From assembly GCA_965644295.1 (NCBI GenBank), contig CBFFRP010000235.1, forward strand, positions 62,001 to 126,000: 64,000 nucleotides of DNA, given 5' to 3'. Source of the DNA: Paraphysomonas bandaiensis. Its lineage: Eukaryota; Chrysophyceae. Below, in pieces: positions 24,358-35,318 of the stretch (its first letter is position 1; every line of letters starts with the position of its first letter). The notes under the pieces were generated by a model that saw only the letters and a list, made by a program, of their open reading frames with translations, ran no database searches and was not told the origin of the DNA. The position numbers were made by a program, and so were the translations under genes.

Positions 24358-27251
24358 ATGGGGAAGTTCAAGTATAAGGTACACTACATACATACACACT
24401 CATATACATATATAACCACATACATACATACATATAGATCACTAAACATCATGGATATCATAGTGCTAATCAAGTTTTTATACCTGGAAATTTCGCTATT
24501 GCAATGGTAAGATTCTTCTTATACATACATACATACATACATACATACATACATACATACATCACTAACTTCTCTCTCTATTTAAACTATAGTCATATTT
24601 TTCTGTGGGATTTACAACATCATTTATGTCAACTCCATTAAATATATATCTTGTATCAACTCTCAATGCGGAACCACCAATGCAAACTACTATAGGAATA
24701 CTTCAAACACTTCCCTGGTCATTGAAATTAATATTTGGATTCATTAGTGATGTTTGTCCAATATATGGGATGCATAGAAAACCATACTTATCAATAGGGG
24801 CATTGATGTACTCATTTGCTTTGATGGGATACGCACTTTTGGGTATAAATAATGTTGTCGTATTGGCTCTCACATTGTTCTTGGCGACTATGGGGATGAT
24901 TATGATGGACGTCATGGCTGATACCATGGTATGTTATATATGTCTTTGTGTATTTCATCCTAATTAAAGTGTGTAGTGCGTTGAGAGATCTAGATTTGAA
25001 CCAGAAGACATACAAGGACAGATGCAGTCCAGCTACTACTCTATCAGATTTGCGGGTATTTCCCATGATATTTAGTGACATCAAAGCAGTTAATTTTACA
25101 TGATGTGAATACAGGTGCATTGATTGGCTCTGTTTTGGGAGCACTTGTCAGCAATAAAGATATATGGGGATGGGGACTTACTTTTAACCAGGTGGCACTC
25201 ATAACGGGATGTGTACCATTTGTCCTCGTTTGTCCGTTTCTATTCAGGTGAATATTGCTGCAATGATAGTTGACGTTTAACATTCATGAAATATACGCAC
25301 ACTATTTCTGTCTGGCACATTGAGTGCACAAATATGCGCACTATAATTTACTCTTGTAACCTATTCTTATTTATAGCCTTCGCGAGAAGTACCGCAAAGT
25401 GCCTCTTTCTCTCTCTGAGGGAGCATCTAGTGATATGATTGAGCTACCTCTGGATGAACGAGTACCCGTATATAACAGTACTGCCACAGCCATGTCAGTG
25501 ATGGAGTTAACAAAGATCGCATCTGCCCCGGATTTGGTATATCCGTATTCATATCAACGTGAGATATATATCGTTGGTTGTACTTTATTGATTATTTGAT
25601 TACGTATAGAGATATCTGGTACAGATGATGCTGAGGCTGCCATTCTAGTGCAGAGGTGCAAGAGCGATCTCACTATTCCAGTTTCCAATTTCTTTGAAGA
25701 TATTGATGAAGAAGATACCTCTGAGCTCTCTCCCTTGTCTAAGCAGTGTCAGGAGATATGGCAGACTGTTCAGCTCAAGTCTGTATGGAGACCCATGGTA
25801 TTATAGCACAATATACGTCACCATACCGTCAGATTATATCTGCAGAGTCTACACATGTGTACTATATATTGGCCACTACAATTGTTCCTTTTTTAATTGT
25901 TATATAAAGAATATAGGTGCTTGTGGTTCTAATAGTGTATATCAGTTGATTCTAAAGTTCGTATCAACATCTAACAATGATACACAGGCTTTCGTGTTTT
26001 GCTTTAATATGCTGCAAATCCCAAATGTAGCCTGGCAATCGTACCTCCAATTGACTCTACACTTCGAACCTTGGGTTCTGGTAGGTACTTCAGAAAGATG
26101 TTTTTTATTGTTCTAGTATATACTGTATGGTGTACATATGTGGTATATACAATTTAAAAATCACTGAATTAACACTTTCGTATTGAACATGAGTTGTAGT
26201 GCCACTTTATGTATTTCACATTTAATATTCAGGGAGCAATGGTTGTGGCTGGAAGTTTCATGACTTTTGCTGGAGTAGTGGCATATAAATATTTCTTCTT
26301 CAAGGTAACTTATTATGGAACCTTATGTTTAAACGACTGCATGTATCTTCATGTCCTAACGTGCTATTTTTAGACTTCGTGGAGGAAGATATACCTTTGG
26401 TCTGCTCTTTTGACTACATTTTTCTCGTTGCTACAATTGGTCCTTATTTTTCAGGTAGGAAAACTGGGAGGTGCATCTAGCTTGTATATTTGTATATAAA
26501 TTGTGCCGTACGTTTAGTAATATTCCTAACCAAATTATATAACAGCTGAACACTAAGTATTTCCATATAAGCAACTACTTCTTCTCTCTCGGAGATGATG
26601 TTATTACATCTTATATCAATGGTATACAGTTTTTACCGGTGCGTATGAGTCCGTCTTACAGTACGACTCGTTTCGCTTAACCAGTGCTTATGTTGTTTAG
26701 CTATGCATTATGTACATGAAGTTGTGCCCTGATGGAGCGGAAGGAGCTAGCTATTCCATGCTAACAACCTTCGGTAACATCGCCCTTGTTTGTGCCTCTA
26801 ACTTAGGTAACATCGTTGCGAGTTTTTGGTACGTTATTCACATTTTAAATTCTGATGTTTTCAAAATCATGCTCTATGGTATTTGTTGTTGCATGATTTT
26901 GTATATTTTTGTTTTGACACTGTGTCCTAGGTGCTCTGTTTAGCATACTGCTTCAAAAACCTTTAAATATATCTGATGGTACTATATTACAGGGATGTGT
27001 CCAACGAAGCTATGAGAGAAGGGGATACAGAAGGGTTATGGAGGCTCCATGTTTTCACTTCTGTTATATCCCTTCTTCCTCTTTGCTTATTATTCCTTTT
27101 ACCTCGTAATGAGGAGGAGCAGGAAGAGCTGCGTAAGAATGCCACCCGGTCCCGCAAGGGGGGTGCTGTGTTTTTAGCTGTATTGATTGGAAGTCTTGCT
27201 TGGAGTGTTGGGGCTGCTGGACTCAAACTCTATGAAAACTGGAGCTTTTAA
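24358..27251 (+). CDS. BT1/FBT-family (folate-biopterin transporter) membrane protein
   Basis: Thirteen exons: 24358-24378, 24438-24506, 24593-24928, 24977-25055, 25115-25247, 25377-25536, 25612-25797, 25988-26080, 26233-26304, 26374-26454, 26546-26638, 26701-26828, 26993-27251; 569 residues. The start MGKFKYK lies in a 21-nt exon and joins in frame to the first helix. Family signs are the LPWSLKLIFGFISDVCPI segment, the DVMADT stretch after helix 4, and VERSRFEPEDIQGQMQS leading into the next helix. About 12 hydrophobic segments are seen, with a hydrophilic acidic loop (about residues 240-330) in the middle, as in the major facilitator fold. Members move folate, pterins or related small molecules in kinetoplastids, plants, cyanobacteria and stramenopiles. 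The substrate cannot be read from sequence. Confidence 0.88.
24523..24562. repeat. (TACA)n microsatellite in transporter intron 2
   Basis: About ten uninterrupted TACA units between the 24506 donor and 24593 acceptor of the BT1-type gene. Confidence 0.9.
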
Positions 27252-27969
27252 TACATATTCACTGCAATAACACCTTTGTGCTAGACATTTTTTTAAATGA
27301 CTCGCAAAATATACAGTAAAGTAAAAATTACACTGTAGACTAATGACGATATTGGCGCTCTTCTTAGTTGCGCACTATTATTCGTGTAATTTTTCGTGAT
27401 AGCAAAATTGAGCTAAACTGGTATGCTTGCAATATATTCATGGGCCACGACATTCTGCATCTTCCACCGACACAGTGCTGTGATCAGGGATAGCAAACAA
27501 TGAACAATATATTGCAATACTATTATTCCGTCAATAGTATTGGAATGTTTAAACCGGCTCAACAATAGTATTGCAATATAGCATATAAGATAGTAATCAA
27601 TAAGTAAACCCCTCAGTAGATTCCATTATTAGTACTAGTCATAAGATCACATGATTATCGAACCCACTACTGTATAACTGTTTTCTTCATACTCAGAGTG
27701 ATTATCACCATACTCATTCAAAATTAATAGAAATATGCTTGTATCCGACCACAACTGTCGAATAGCTTTCAGAAGCAACATCATTTTATATGTAGTAGGA
27801 TGCATACGATTATATATTTTCCCTGGCTGCTATCACACTGTCTTACATCTACTTTGGCAATTATATTGAAAAGGTATTTGAACAATCATTATTTAAACGA
27901 AACACATTACAAAAAGAAAATAATGGAATTTACTATAAGTACTCCTATTAAAGTAAAATAGTCAGTCAC
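27252..27969. other. Intergenic, convergent genes, with hAT-end fragment
   Basis: Space between the 3' ends of the transporter and eL8 genes. Apart from the hAT-like terminal fragment at 27485-27580 no gene or element was recognised. Confidence 0.55.
27485..27580 (+). mobile_element. hAT-type element terminal fragment
   Basis: Begins CAGGGATAGC, continues through AATATATTGCAATACTATT and GTTTAAACCGGC, and closely matches the inverted right end of the hAT element at 40722-41466. No matching opposite end or target duplication is visible, so this appears to be an orphan end or heavily deleted copy. Confidence 0.7.
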
Positions 27970-28929
27970 TTAGAGCTTGCTGGCATTGGCAATTTTAGCA
28001 AGTTCAGCGTCCAATTGTTTCTTTCTCTTATCTAACTTGGCAACAGTCTTAAGACCCATAATACCGCCGCCCCACTTACGAAGAACATTCTGATTGAACT
28101 GAGCACGGAAATTCTGTTGCAAAGTGGTAAGCTTATTGCTATCTTCCGGCTTGACGGATGTGAGGGCAACAACAGCACAATTCTTCTTGTGCACAAGAGT
28201 TCCAAGACGGCTCTTTCCCTTAACAATACAATAAGGAACATTCATCTTGCGACAAAGAGCCGGAAGCCACACAACCAGTTCAATTGGATCTACGTCATGG
28301 GCAATCACAACAAGAGATGCTTTCTTCTGCTCGATGAGAGTAGTAATGTGCTTAAGACCAAACTTAAGCACTGGCGGAGGGGTTCCAGCGGCAACGGCCT
28401 CACCAGCCGCAGCAGACGCGGCCATAGCTTCCAGGCGCTCTTTCTTGGCATCCTTGGTCTCGGGTTGGTATTTCACGAGGAGCTTCATGAGTTCAGCAGC
28501 TTGATTCTTATCCAAAGTATGGGAGAACTGAGCAATAGCTGGGGGCACCTTAAGACGCTGAAGAAGAACCTATGGACAAATGCAACATTAAACAATGCAT
28601 AACCAGAAAGAAAACATAATATATTACCTTCTTTTGACGTTGAATGCGCACATTACGTGGCCAACGAACAAACCTGGATAAATCTTTTCCTTTTCCCTGA
28701 AGAATAGAACGAAAGCCATTAATTTATGTCATTGCGGTAAGGCACCCGCTAATTATACCCGAATATCTCCTCCAATTCTGGAGTTTCTAGGCTTAGCCTG
28801 GAATAATGGGTTGGCAACTTTAGCCTTCTTGATTTCCTGCTTTCCGGCTTTGCTTTTAGGATTCTTTGCTGGCTGTTTATATAACAAATGAGTGAATTGA
28901 TAAGATAGAATATGAATATACTGTACCAT
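27970..28929 (-). CDS. RPL7A: 60S ribosomal protein eL8 (L7A)
   Basis: Four coding exons: 28927-28929 (the ATG alone), 28759-28872, 28628-28696 and 27970-28569; 261 residues, close to the usual 255-270. Recognisable stretches are VANPLFQAKPRNSRIG, GKGKDLSRFVRWPRNVR, VPPAIAQFSHTLDKNQA, the L7Ae RNA-binding core ASLVVIAHDVDPIELVVWLP, and VPYCIVKGKSRLGTLVHKK. It is a structural protein of the large ribosomal subunit that binds rRNA. The start codon is immediately followed by GTACAG, so the first coding exon holds only the initiator, a layout common in ribosomal protein genes. Assignment is very secure. Confidence 0.96.
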
Positions 28930-29532
28930 GATTAGTTTCTGTGACTTGATTGTTTGAATTCTGTTCAATGGAATTGTGAGAGTTAAAGAGATGCAATTCC
29001 TTGCAATGCAATGCATGCATGCAATCTCTTAACCACATATGATATACGTATCTTCAATAGTCACCTAGTTTTCAGTTCGTAGACCCAAACTACGATATAC
29101 AACACAATACACAAAAACCTACAATATACAGACACCAAATATAGGATTTTCGTATCTGGTTTCACCAAAAACCAGAAACGAAAGATTATGATATAAAATA
29201 TGGGTTTTTAGTTTTTGTAGAAGTTAAACTTATAATCTGGCGAAAGAACAACATGTTGAATTATCTCGATTGTTCTGAATAATATCTTTGATTGAAGGTG
29301 ATATTCCAACAACTGTCTCGATCTAGTATAAAAATATCCAGAATATAGAAAATTTCATATTAAAATCCATGATTTATATCTTTCGAAAGATAAAAACAGA
29401 CCTTTTTCTACAGAGTACAAGCGAGATGGAACAATTCCTTACATAGTTAAGTAAGTGTATGTATGTATGTATATATATATGAAGAGATGATTATATCAAT
29501 ACATTAACGACATATGAAACAATCTTAATAAA
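28930..29532. other. Divergent intergenic spacer
   Basis: Lies between divergent starts (eL8 and the EF-hand gene). AT-rich, with GTAT microsatellite near 29457. It must hold both promoters; no specific motif was assigned. Confidence 0.5.
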
Positions 29533-31489
29533 ATGGGAAATAAAACATCAATTATTCAAATATATTCATTACAACCATTAATAAAAAAATATAAATCATT
29601 ATATGATAAACTTGGATTAACAGAATCTGATATTGCTACACTCTATATCTATTATGAGAAAATAGACTTAGACAACACTGGTGTAGTGGATGTAACATCT
29701 GTGTTAAGTAGTATGGGTATACCGTCTAATATATTTATGACCCGGATATTTGGACTTCTCAATACAGTGTCCGGTAAAGATACAACTTCAGTGTCCGGTA
29801 AAGATACAACTTCAGTGTCTGGTAAAGATACAACTTCAGTGTCTGGTAAAGATACAACTTCAGTGACTGGTAAAGATACAACTTCAGTGACTGGTAAAGA
29901 TACAACTTCAGTGACTGGTAAAGATACAACTTCAGTGTCCTCTAAAGATATTTCAACAATAAGTTTTCATGACTTCGTCTGTTGTTTATGGAATTTTTGT
30001 TCTCTCAATACAATGCTACGTAAGTATCATATATATGATCTTGATGTGTATTGTGTTGATGTGTATTTTCAGTTATTGTTATAGTAATCTACTATATATA
30101 TATATATATCTGATATATGTTATATAGCAATGCTGGTATTTGATATGTATGATACTAATGGAAATGAATCATTGGAATGGTCAGAAGCACAACAGATGAT
30201 TGTAGAGATGTATGGTGATTCAAAAACAACAAACCGACAAGCAAACAGGTCAATACATATGCTAACTATACATTCACATACTATGCATATCCCTCTATAT
30301 ACATACTCATATATATATATCAGATTTAAAGATCAAATTGATCGTCTTGGAAGTCTTGGCATACAAAAACAATTCTTTACAGATTTTGCAAAGAACCATC
30401 CCTCATTTATCAAACCAGCATTAAATTATCAAAATAAAATACAAAAAATTTTTTTTGGTAAAAAATATTGGAAAAAAATTTCACTTATTCGAAATAAATT
30501 ATCCAATGATACTTATGAGAGTATTAATGTCATTATCAAACGATTGGGTCCAAAAAAGAGAAGAAAATCTCTACCCTCGAATGAGGACAGTGATAGTGAA
30601 GATGAAGGAATGTCATTGGATAAGCTGTTGAAGTTGAAGAGAAAAGCAGGACATTCATTTAATTCGAGTAGAACCCGCACTGCACGTCGCGATTCATTCA
30701 GTTCTGATAAAAATTCCGATAAAGGTTCCGAAAAGAATTCTGAGCGACATTCTGAAGAACATTCTATGCGATCTGCTGGCGTAAGCTCTTTGGTTGATTC
30801 AGAACCAGCGAAACCCAAAATTAGCCCGCTAACTGGAAAGTACAGAGGTACCATCAGTCGAGGTTCTTTTTGCAGCGAAAATTCACTATTGGATGATGAT
30901 GAACACGATAAAATGGATAAGGTATCTGCACTGTTGATGTATATAACAACTATCATGTTGAAATTTTTTTCACTTGTGTGGCTTGTGCTTACTAACTGAT
31001 TTACCACTATCGTTTGTACTTTGCCCTGTACAGTATAACTCTGTCCTGAAATATAGATTCTCAATGAAAGTACTGAATATGCCCATATTGTGAAAAGAGA
31101 GATTAAAAGGCGAAAGTCAATGGATCACATGAAGCCGAAGTCATCCAAATCGAAGTTGAAGTCTACAAATGAGGGGTATGATGGGTCTGATGAAAGCTGC
31201 AGCCCTCTGGTTAGAAGATGTAAGTTGGTTTACACCGTAGAGAATTCGATGCATGAGATTTGGTATACACTCTGTACGGTTTCTTTAAGTCAACATGCCG
31301 TATCAGAAACACAACAGCATATCAACAATGCCGTCGAAAGTGCACGTTTAAAATGCCAAAGCACTTTGTACTATATATCATATCCATACATATTACATGC
31401 ATATCTACATATTTTATATCTTTCTAACTGGCACGGTTTTAGCCCGGTCGCACTCACGACGCACCTTTCCTGCACCTGACAAGTACTAG
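29533..31489 (+). CDS. EF-hand calcium-binding protein, putatively N-myristoylated, with internal octapeptide repeats
   Basis: Exons 29533-30019, 30128-30248, 30324-30921, 31057-31219 and 31443-31489; 471 residues. It starts MGNKTS, a good N-myristoylation context. EF-hand 1 is degenerate (DLDNTGVVDVTS, ending in Ser rather than Glu). EF-hand 2 is canonical (DTNGNESLEWSE), with the acidic 1, 3, 5 and 12 positions. Between the two hands lie seven perfect or near-perfect octapeptides (VSGKDTTS) plus one degenerate unit. The C-terminal half is basic and Ser/Glu-rich (KKRRKS, then a DKNSDKGSEKNSERHSEEHS stretch). Likely a membrane-tethered calcium sensor; partner unknown. The last 47-nt exon is the weakest part of the model, since a different acceptor at about 31317 would also stay open. 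Confidence 0.75.
29767..29955 (+). repeat. 24-bp coding minisatellite
   Basis: Seven 24-bp units from 29767 to 29934 and a degenerate eighth (29935-29955), each encoding V-S/T-G-K-D-T-T-S. Units 1-4 read GTGTC(C/T) and units 5-7 GTGACT, so variants are clustered in blocks, a sign of expansion by unequal exchange or slippage. Confidence 0.95.
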
Positions 31490-32950
31490 TCAATTAATAA
31501 AATTGGCATATTACGATATGAAGAATCAATGAGTCTTTTGTAAAACTGCGAAATATGTATATCTTTGTACACTTCAATGGTCGAAATAATTATTATACCC
31601 CAGAAATTTGTGAATATGATTAATACTGTCCTGTGAAGTGCAATGTTGTTGTATCTGCTGCTATGGATTACGTTTATATGCAATACATGATTGAAAGATT
31701 TGTATGCTTGTTTTGTCGTTTGGCAGGATGAAAGCCATCCAAGAAATGATTTTATTATATGCATAATATTATTTTATAGCTGTGAGATGTGTAATACTTT
31801 AATCAAAAGTGTGTTTATCTAGATATAATATGCTTAGTAATAAATCTCGGATAATCACGCACTGTTCGCATGTGATATATTGTAATGACCGAATACATAA
31901 CATCATACATCGTTCTAGAAACTAACATTCAATAGTTTCTACTACTCTCAGTGTAACCCATTAGCACGAGAAATTGTAAACTATATTTACACGGACGCAA
32001 ACTAGCCCCAAATCAAAAAATAAAGGTAAACTATGTCTTCGTGCGTTGAGTACTATTTTGTTGTAGAGTAGAACATACTTTAGTTGTGAAAGTTGGTGTA
32101 TCTTTAGAGTATTTGTATATTTTATTCTATTGATGTTATATGCTGATGATACCGCACATACATGTATAAGTTCATGTTTCCGAACGAAACGGCAGATGCT
32201 ATTTGTCCAACAAATAAATAAACGAATACTAGACTAAGTTAAGTATAGATGCACTGAGCGATTATAGGGTGTGTAAATACAATTATTCGAACAGTTAACA
32301 CTACTAAATCAGAGAAAGCAGACACAAAACGTACTATGGTTTCGTGTCTTTAATCTATTCGAAATCTGCGGCTTGATTCCTGTATACTACAAATCGTGTA
32401 GAGTGGAAGTAAAACACGAGGAGAAGAAATGCGGGGGACGACAACTTCTAGAAGTTATTCTCTTCAGGAAAGTTATTGATGCTTGGCTTTATTGGTGGAG
32501 TGGACTTTTATTGTAATGGCCTCCCATGATATTGTAGTATTTATTGATTGGAACATTGGAACTACGTCCACAACATACTAATGTTTATTATGTCTGTATA
32601 TGGTTCTATGGATACGAACTAATGACTAATGTAACGTCTATTCGTTTAAGATCTAGAGAATGTACACGGCTTCGTCATATTGTTGGTTTATGTGATGAAT
32701 AAAAAAAACAGCTAACTCATTACAACTGTTAATTATTATCTGTGCCTTTAGCATTTAGCACTAGCCAAAACCTACGTTGACTAAACAATGTCAAATTTGA
32801 TTACTCCGCGAAAAAGCAATATTTTTTGAGTATATGGGACGTCGGAAATTATAGGTGTACCACTAGCACATTAAATGGTACACCCTCATATGCGATATAG
32901 TCAAAAAACATTGTTTCGCTACTGAGTATGGGCTGTGTTTCCGCCTTGAA
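31490..32950. other. Intergenic region, 1.46 kb
   Basis: Between convergent genes. All frames are closed by frequent stops; no repeat family shared with the rest of the window and no structured RNA recognised. Confidence 0.6.
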
Positions 32951-34100
32951 TTAAACGTACAATTCACCAAGCTCTTCCTGACTACAACACTCTTTCGGAT
33001 AATACTGAGGAAGAAGGCGTCCATCAGTTTGGTCGACAATTCGAAGAAATTTTTCAGTTCGTATGCTTTGCTCCAGTGACGCTTGATTGGCAGTTACAAT
33101 CTGTGGCATGTGTTAATCTTAATACCATAGTGTATATTCAATCGCAACATATTTACTTCTATATTGATTCGACCATTACATAGAAATATATAAATAATGC
33201 TCAGCTTTTATCATTCAACAGTTACCAACATATTCCATGTCATCCTTATAAACACACGGGCAATTACCTGAACATAGGCCATCCAAATGAATATTAGACC
33301 TCCGATTATAGTCATCACAATGCAGTCGTCCTCGGAATAGGTCAGCCACATGGGAACAAACAGAGACACAACAAACAAGAGAGCCCCGATAACTGCTGTC
33401 ACCTGGGAAATGTTTTTGTAGGCATACTGCTCGATGATGAGAACGAATTTATCGGCATCGCAGTAAGCTCGACTGAGAGCATTTTCGATGAAGCACACAC
33501 CGCATATAATACTCATCATAAAGAATAGGTCGGCAAAACTTGTGAGATAATAGAACACACGTAGATTGTTACTACTAACTGATACTCCATCCACAATATC
33601 AAGTTGAGGGGGAACAAAATACAGTGCCGCACTGACAGTAATCAAAAGGGCACTAATCAGCATGGAATTATTCATTCGTGTTGTCAAATGATCATCAAAC
33701 CATTCTGGACTTAAAGCCCTATAAACATATATATTAATATAAATATATAATAGAATGAGTATATATACTTTGCAATAGCCCAATCCACTTTCTCTTGTGT
33801 AGACCATTGAGGATAACGACTTGCAAGTAATTCAATTGTATTAGCATATGTAAACATAATCTCATTAATATGTGCATCATCAGTTGAACATGTTACCCAT
33901 CTAAGTACACGTTGTGTTGACCATGTTGATAGATTATTCATATCAATCTCATGACGATCTTTCTTTGATGACATTAAATGAGCTAATGTTAAATATAATG
34001 AATGTTGTTCATTTGATTGACGATTGTTTGACATGATTGGTGTAGTTGAAGATATATTTGAAGTTGTTAATGGTGATGTTGGGACTATTTTACCTTGCAT
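32951..34100 (-). CDS. Four-pass membrane protein, unknown function
   Basis: Exons 33769-34100, 33268-33718 and 32951-33100; 310 residues. The first 110 residues are soluble and Ser/Thr-rich, then a helical domain with four strong hydrophobic segments: about MLISALLITVSAALYFV, VFYYLTSFADLFFMMS, VTAVIGALLFVVSLFV and IVMTIIGGLIFIWMAYV. A short charged C-terminal tail ends EELGELYV. An alternative start at the 23rd codon (MSNNRQSNEQ) is possible. The order (soluble domain, four helices, tail) is clear, but I do not recognise the family. Both introns are canonical and the frame is kept. Confidence 0.75.
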
Positions 34101-34218
34101 ATCCTTCTATATAGAGAGATGTGCAGAGATGGATGCGTGTGTAACAAAACTTGTTGGTAGTATGGCTATGGGGATTACAGTACAGCAGTACATACATACA
34201 TATCATCCCTCTACAACG

Positions 34219-34370
34219 GCATCCTGTATATATTTTTGTTCAAAGATGCCTCTAATATTGAGACAATAATTATGTGTATTACAGACGTACTTGTATGTTA
34301 GTAATATCGAGGATTTTTATATCAATTTATTTACGAAAAATAAGATGCATTTGCATATATAGCGATACTT
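34219..34370 (+). mobile_element. MITE family copy A (about 152 bp)
   Basis: Shares the full-length pattern of three other copies (34838-34974, 59163-59314, 59338-59489): GGCATCCTGTATAT at one side, TATTTTTGTTC, then GATGCCTCTAATATTGAGAC, and a TTTATTTACGAAAAATAAGATGC block near the other end. The ends are degenerate versions of the CGTATYGGCA terminal inverted repeat. Confidence 0.8.
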
Positions 34371-34837
34371 ACCGTACCACGGTAAAATATCCTTGTTATT
34401 ATATCCACATATTTATTATGATCTGTTTTTTTTGTATATGGATAGTGTACTCTGATGTTATACAGCTGTATATATTGTATACAATGTTGGTGTAGTAATG
34501 AAGTTTCTTGGTTGACAATAAAACTTGAATTCTAATGAGGTAATTGTGAGATATTAACGATGTTGGGTTGAATGTGTACTGTGTCTACATCACTATTGTG
34601 TTAAATAGATGACAATATCTTCTACTTATGGCTCTAAACTTGATTAACTTATATATACATTGGAGCCTCAATACATGCATTCATATACATAACGGTATTC
34701 TAATCCCACAGTATTACACGGTATTCGGTATGTATTCTATCTTCACATGATAGTGTTCTTTTTGGCTATTGATATGAGTATACATATATATACGTAGCTT
34801 TCCTATACTAATAAACTCTACATACAACAACAGTACA

Positions 34838-34974
34838 CGTATCGGTATTTTTCGGAAATAAATTGATATAAAAATCCTCTATAGTACTGCAGTACAACTA
34901 CGGCTATAATACAGATAATTATTGTCTCAATATTTGAGGCATCTTGGAACAAAAATATAAAAAGCATGCCGATT
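34838..34974 (-). mobile_element. MITE family copy B, inverted
   Basis: Runs in the opposite orientation to copy A, 470 bp away. On the plus strand it starts CGTATCGGTATTTTTCGG and ends AAAGCATGCCGAT. The A and B pair could form a long hairpin in this spacer. Confidence 0.8.
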
Positions 34975-35318
34975 ATAGCTACAGTTGAGAGAACATCTCC
35001 AAGTATTCAGTTGTGTGTATATGTACATCTTCCTCACAATTACGTACGCATACATACATACCCAACATATACATACCCTAACATACATATACATACATAT
35101 ACATACATACATACATGTTCACCTCACATCTCCTCCTTATTAATGCATACTCATATAACACACATATACATACATAAGTAACCATCATATAATCAATCAT
35201 ATGAATATACTTATTATTACTATTTAATCACACTAACATACATAGAAATACAATCGTTTAATTTCATTCAATCCTTCATATCAATTCAACTGTTTCATTA
35301 GATCAAACACCATCCACT

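Larger units (their letters stand above)
34101..35318. other. Divergent intergenic spacer with two MITEs
   Basis: Contains MITE copies A and B in opposite orientation and several TACA microsatellites (35040-35120). No gene recognised. It separates the starts of the membrane-protein and CCT-motif genes and so must hold both promoters. Confidence 0.6.

Noticed and set aside
29767-29955. Regular 24-bp repeats considered as a CRISPR-like array.
   Set aside because: There are no spacers, the units are contiguous and in frame in a gene, and the organism is eukaryotic.
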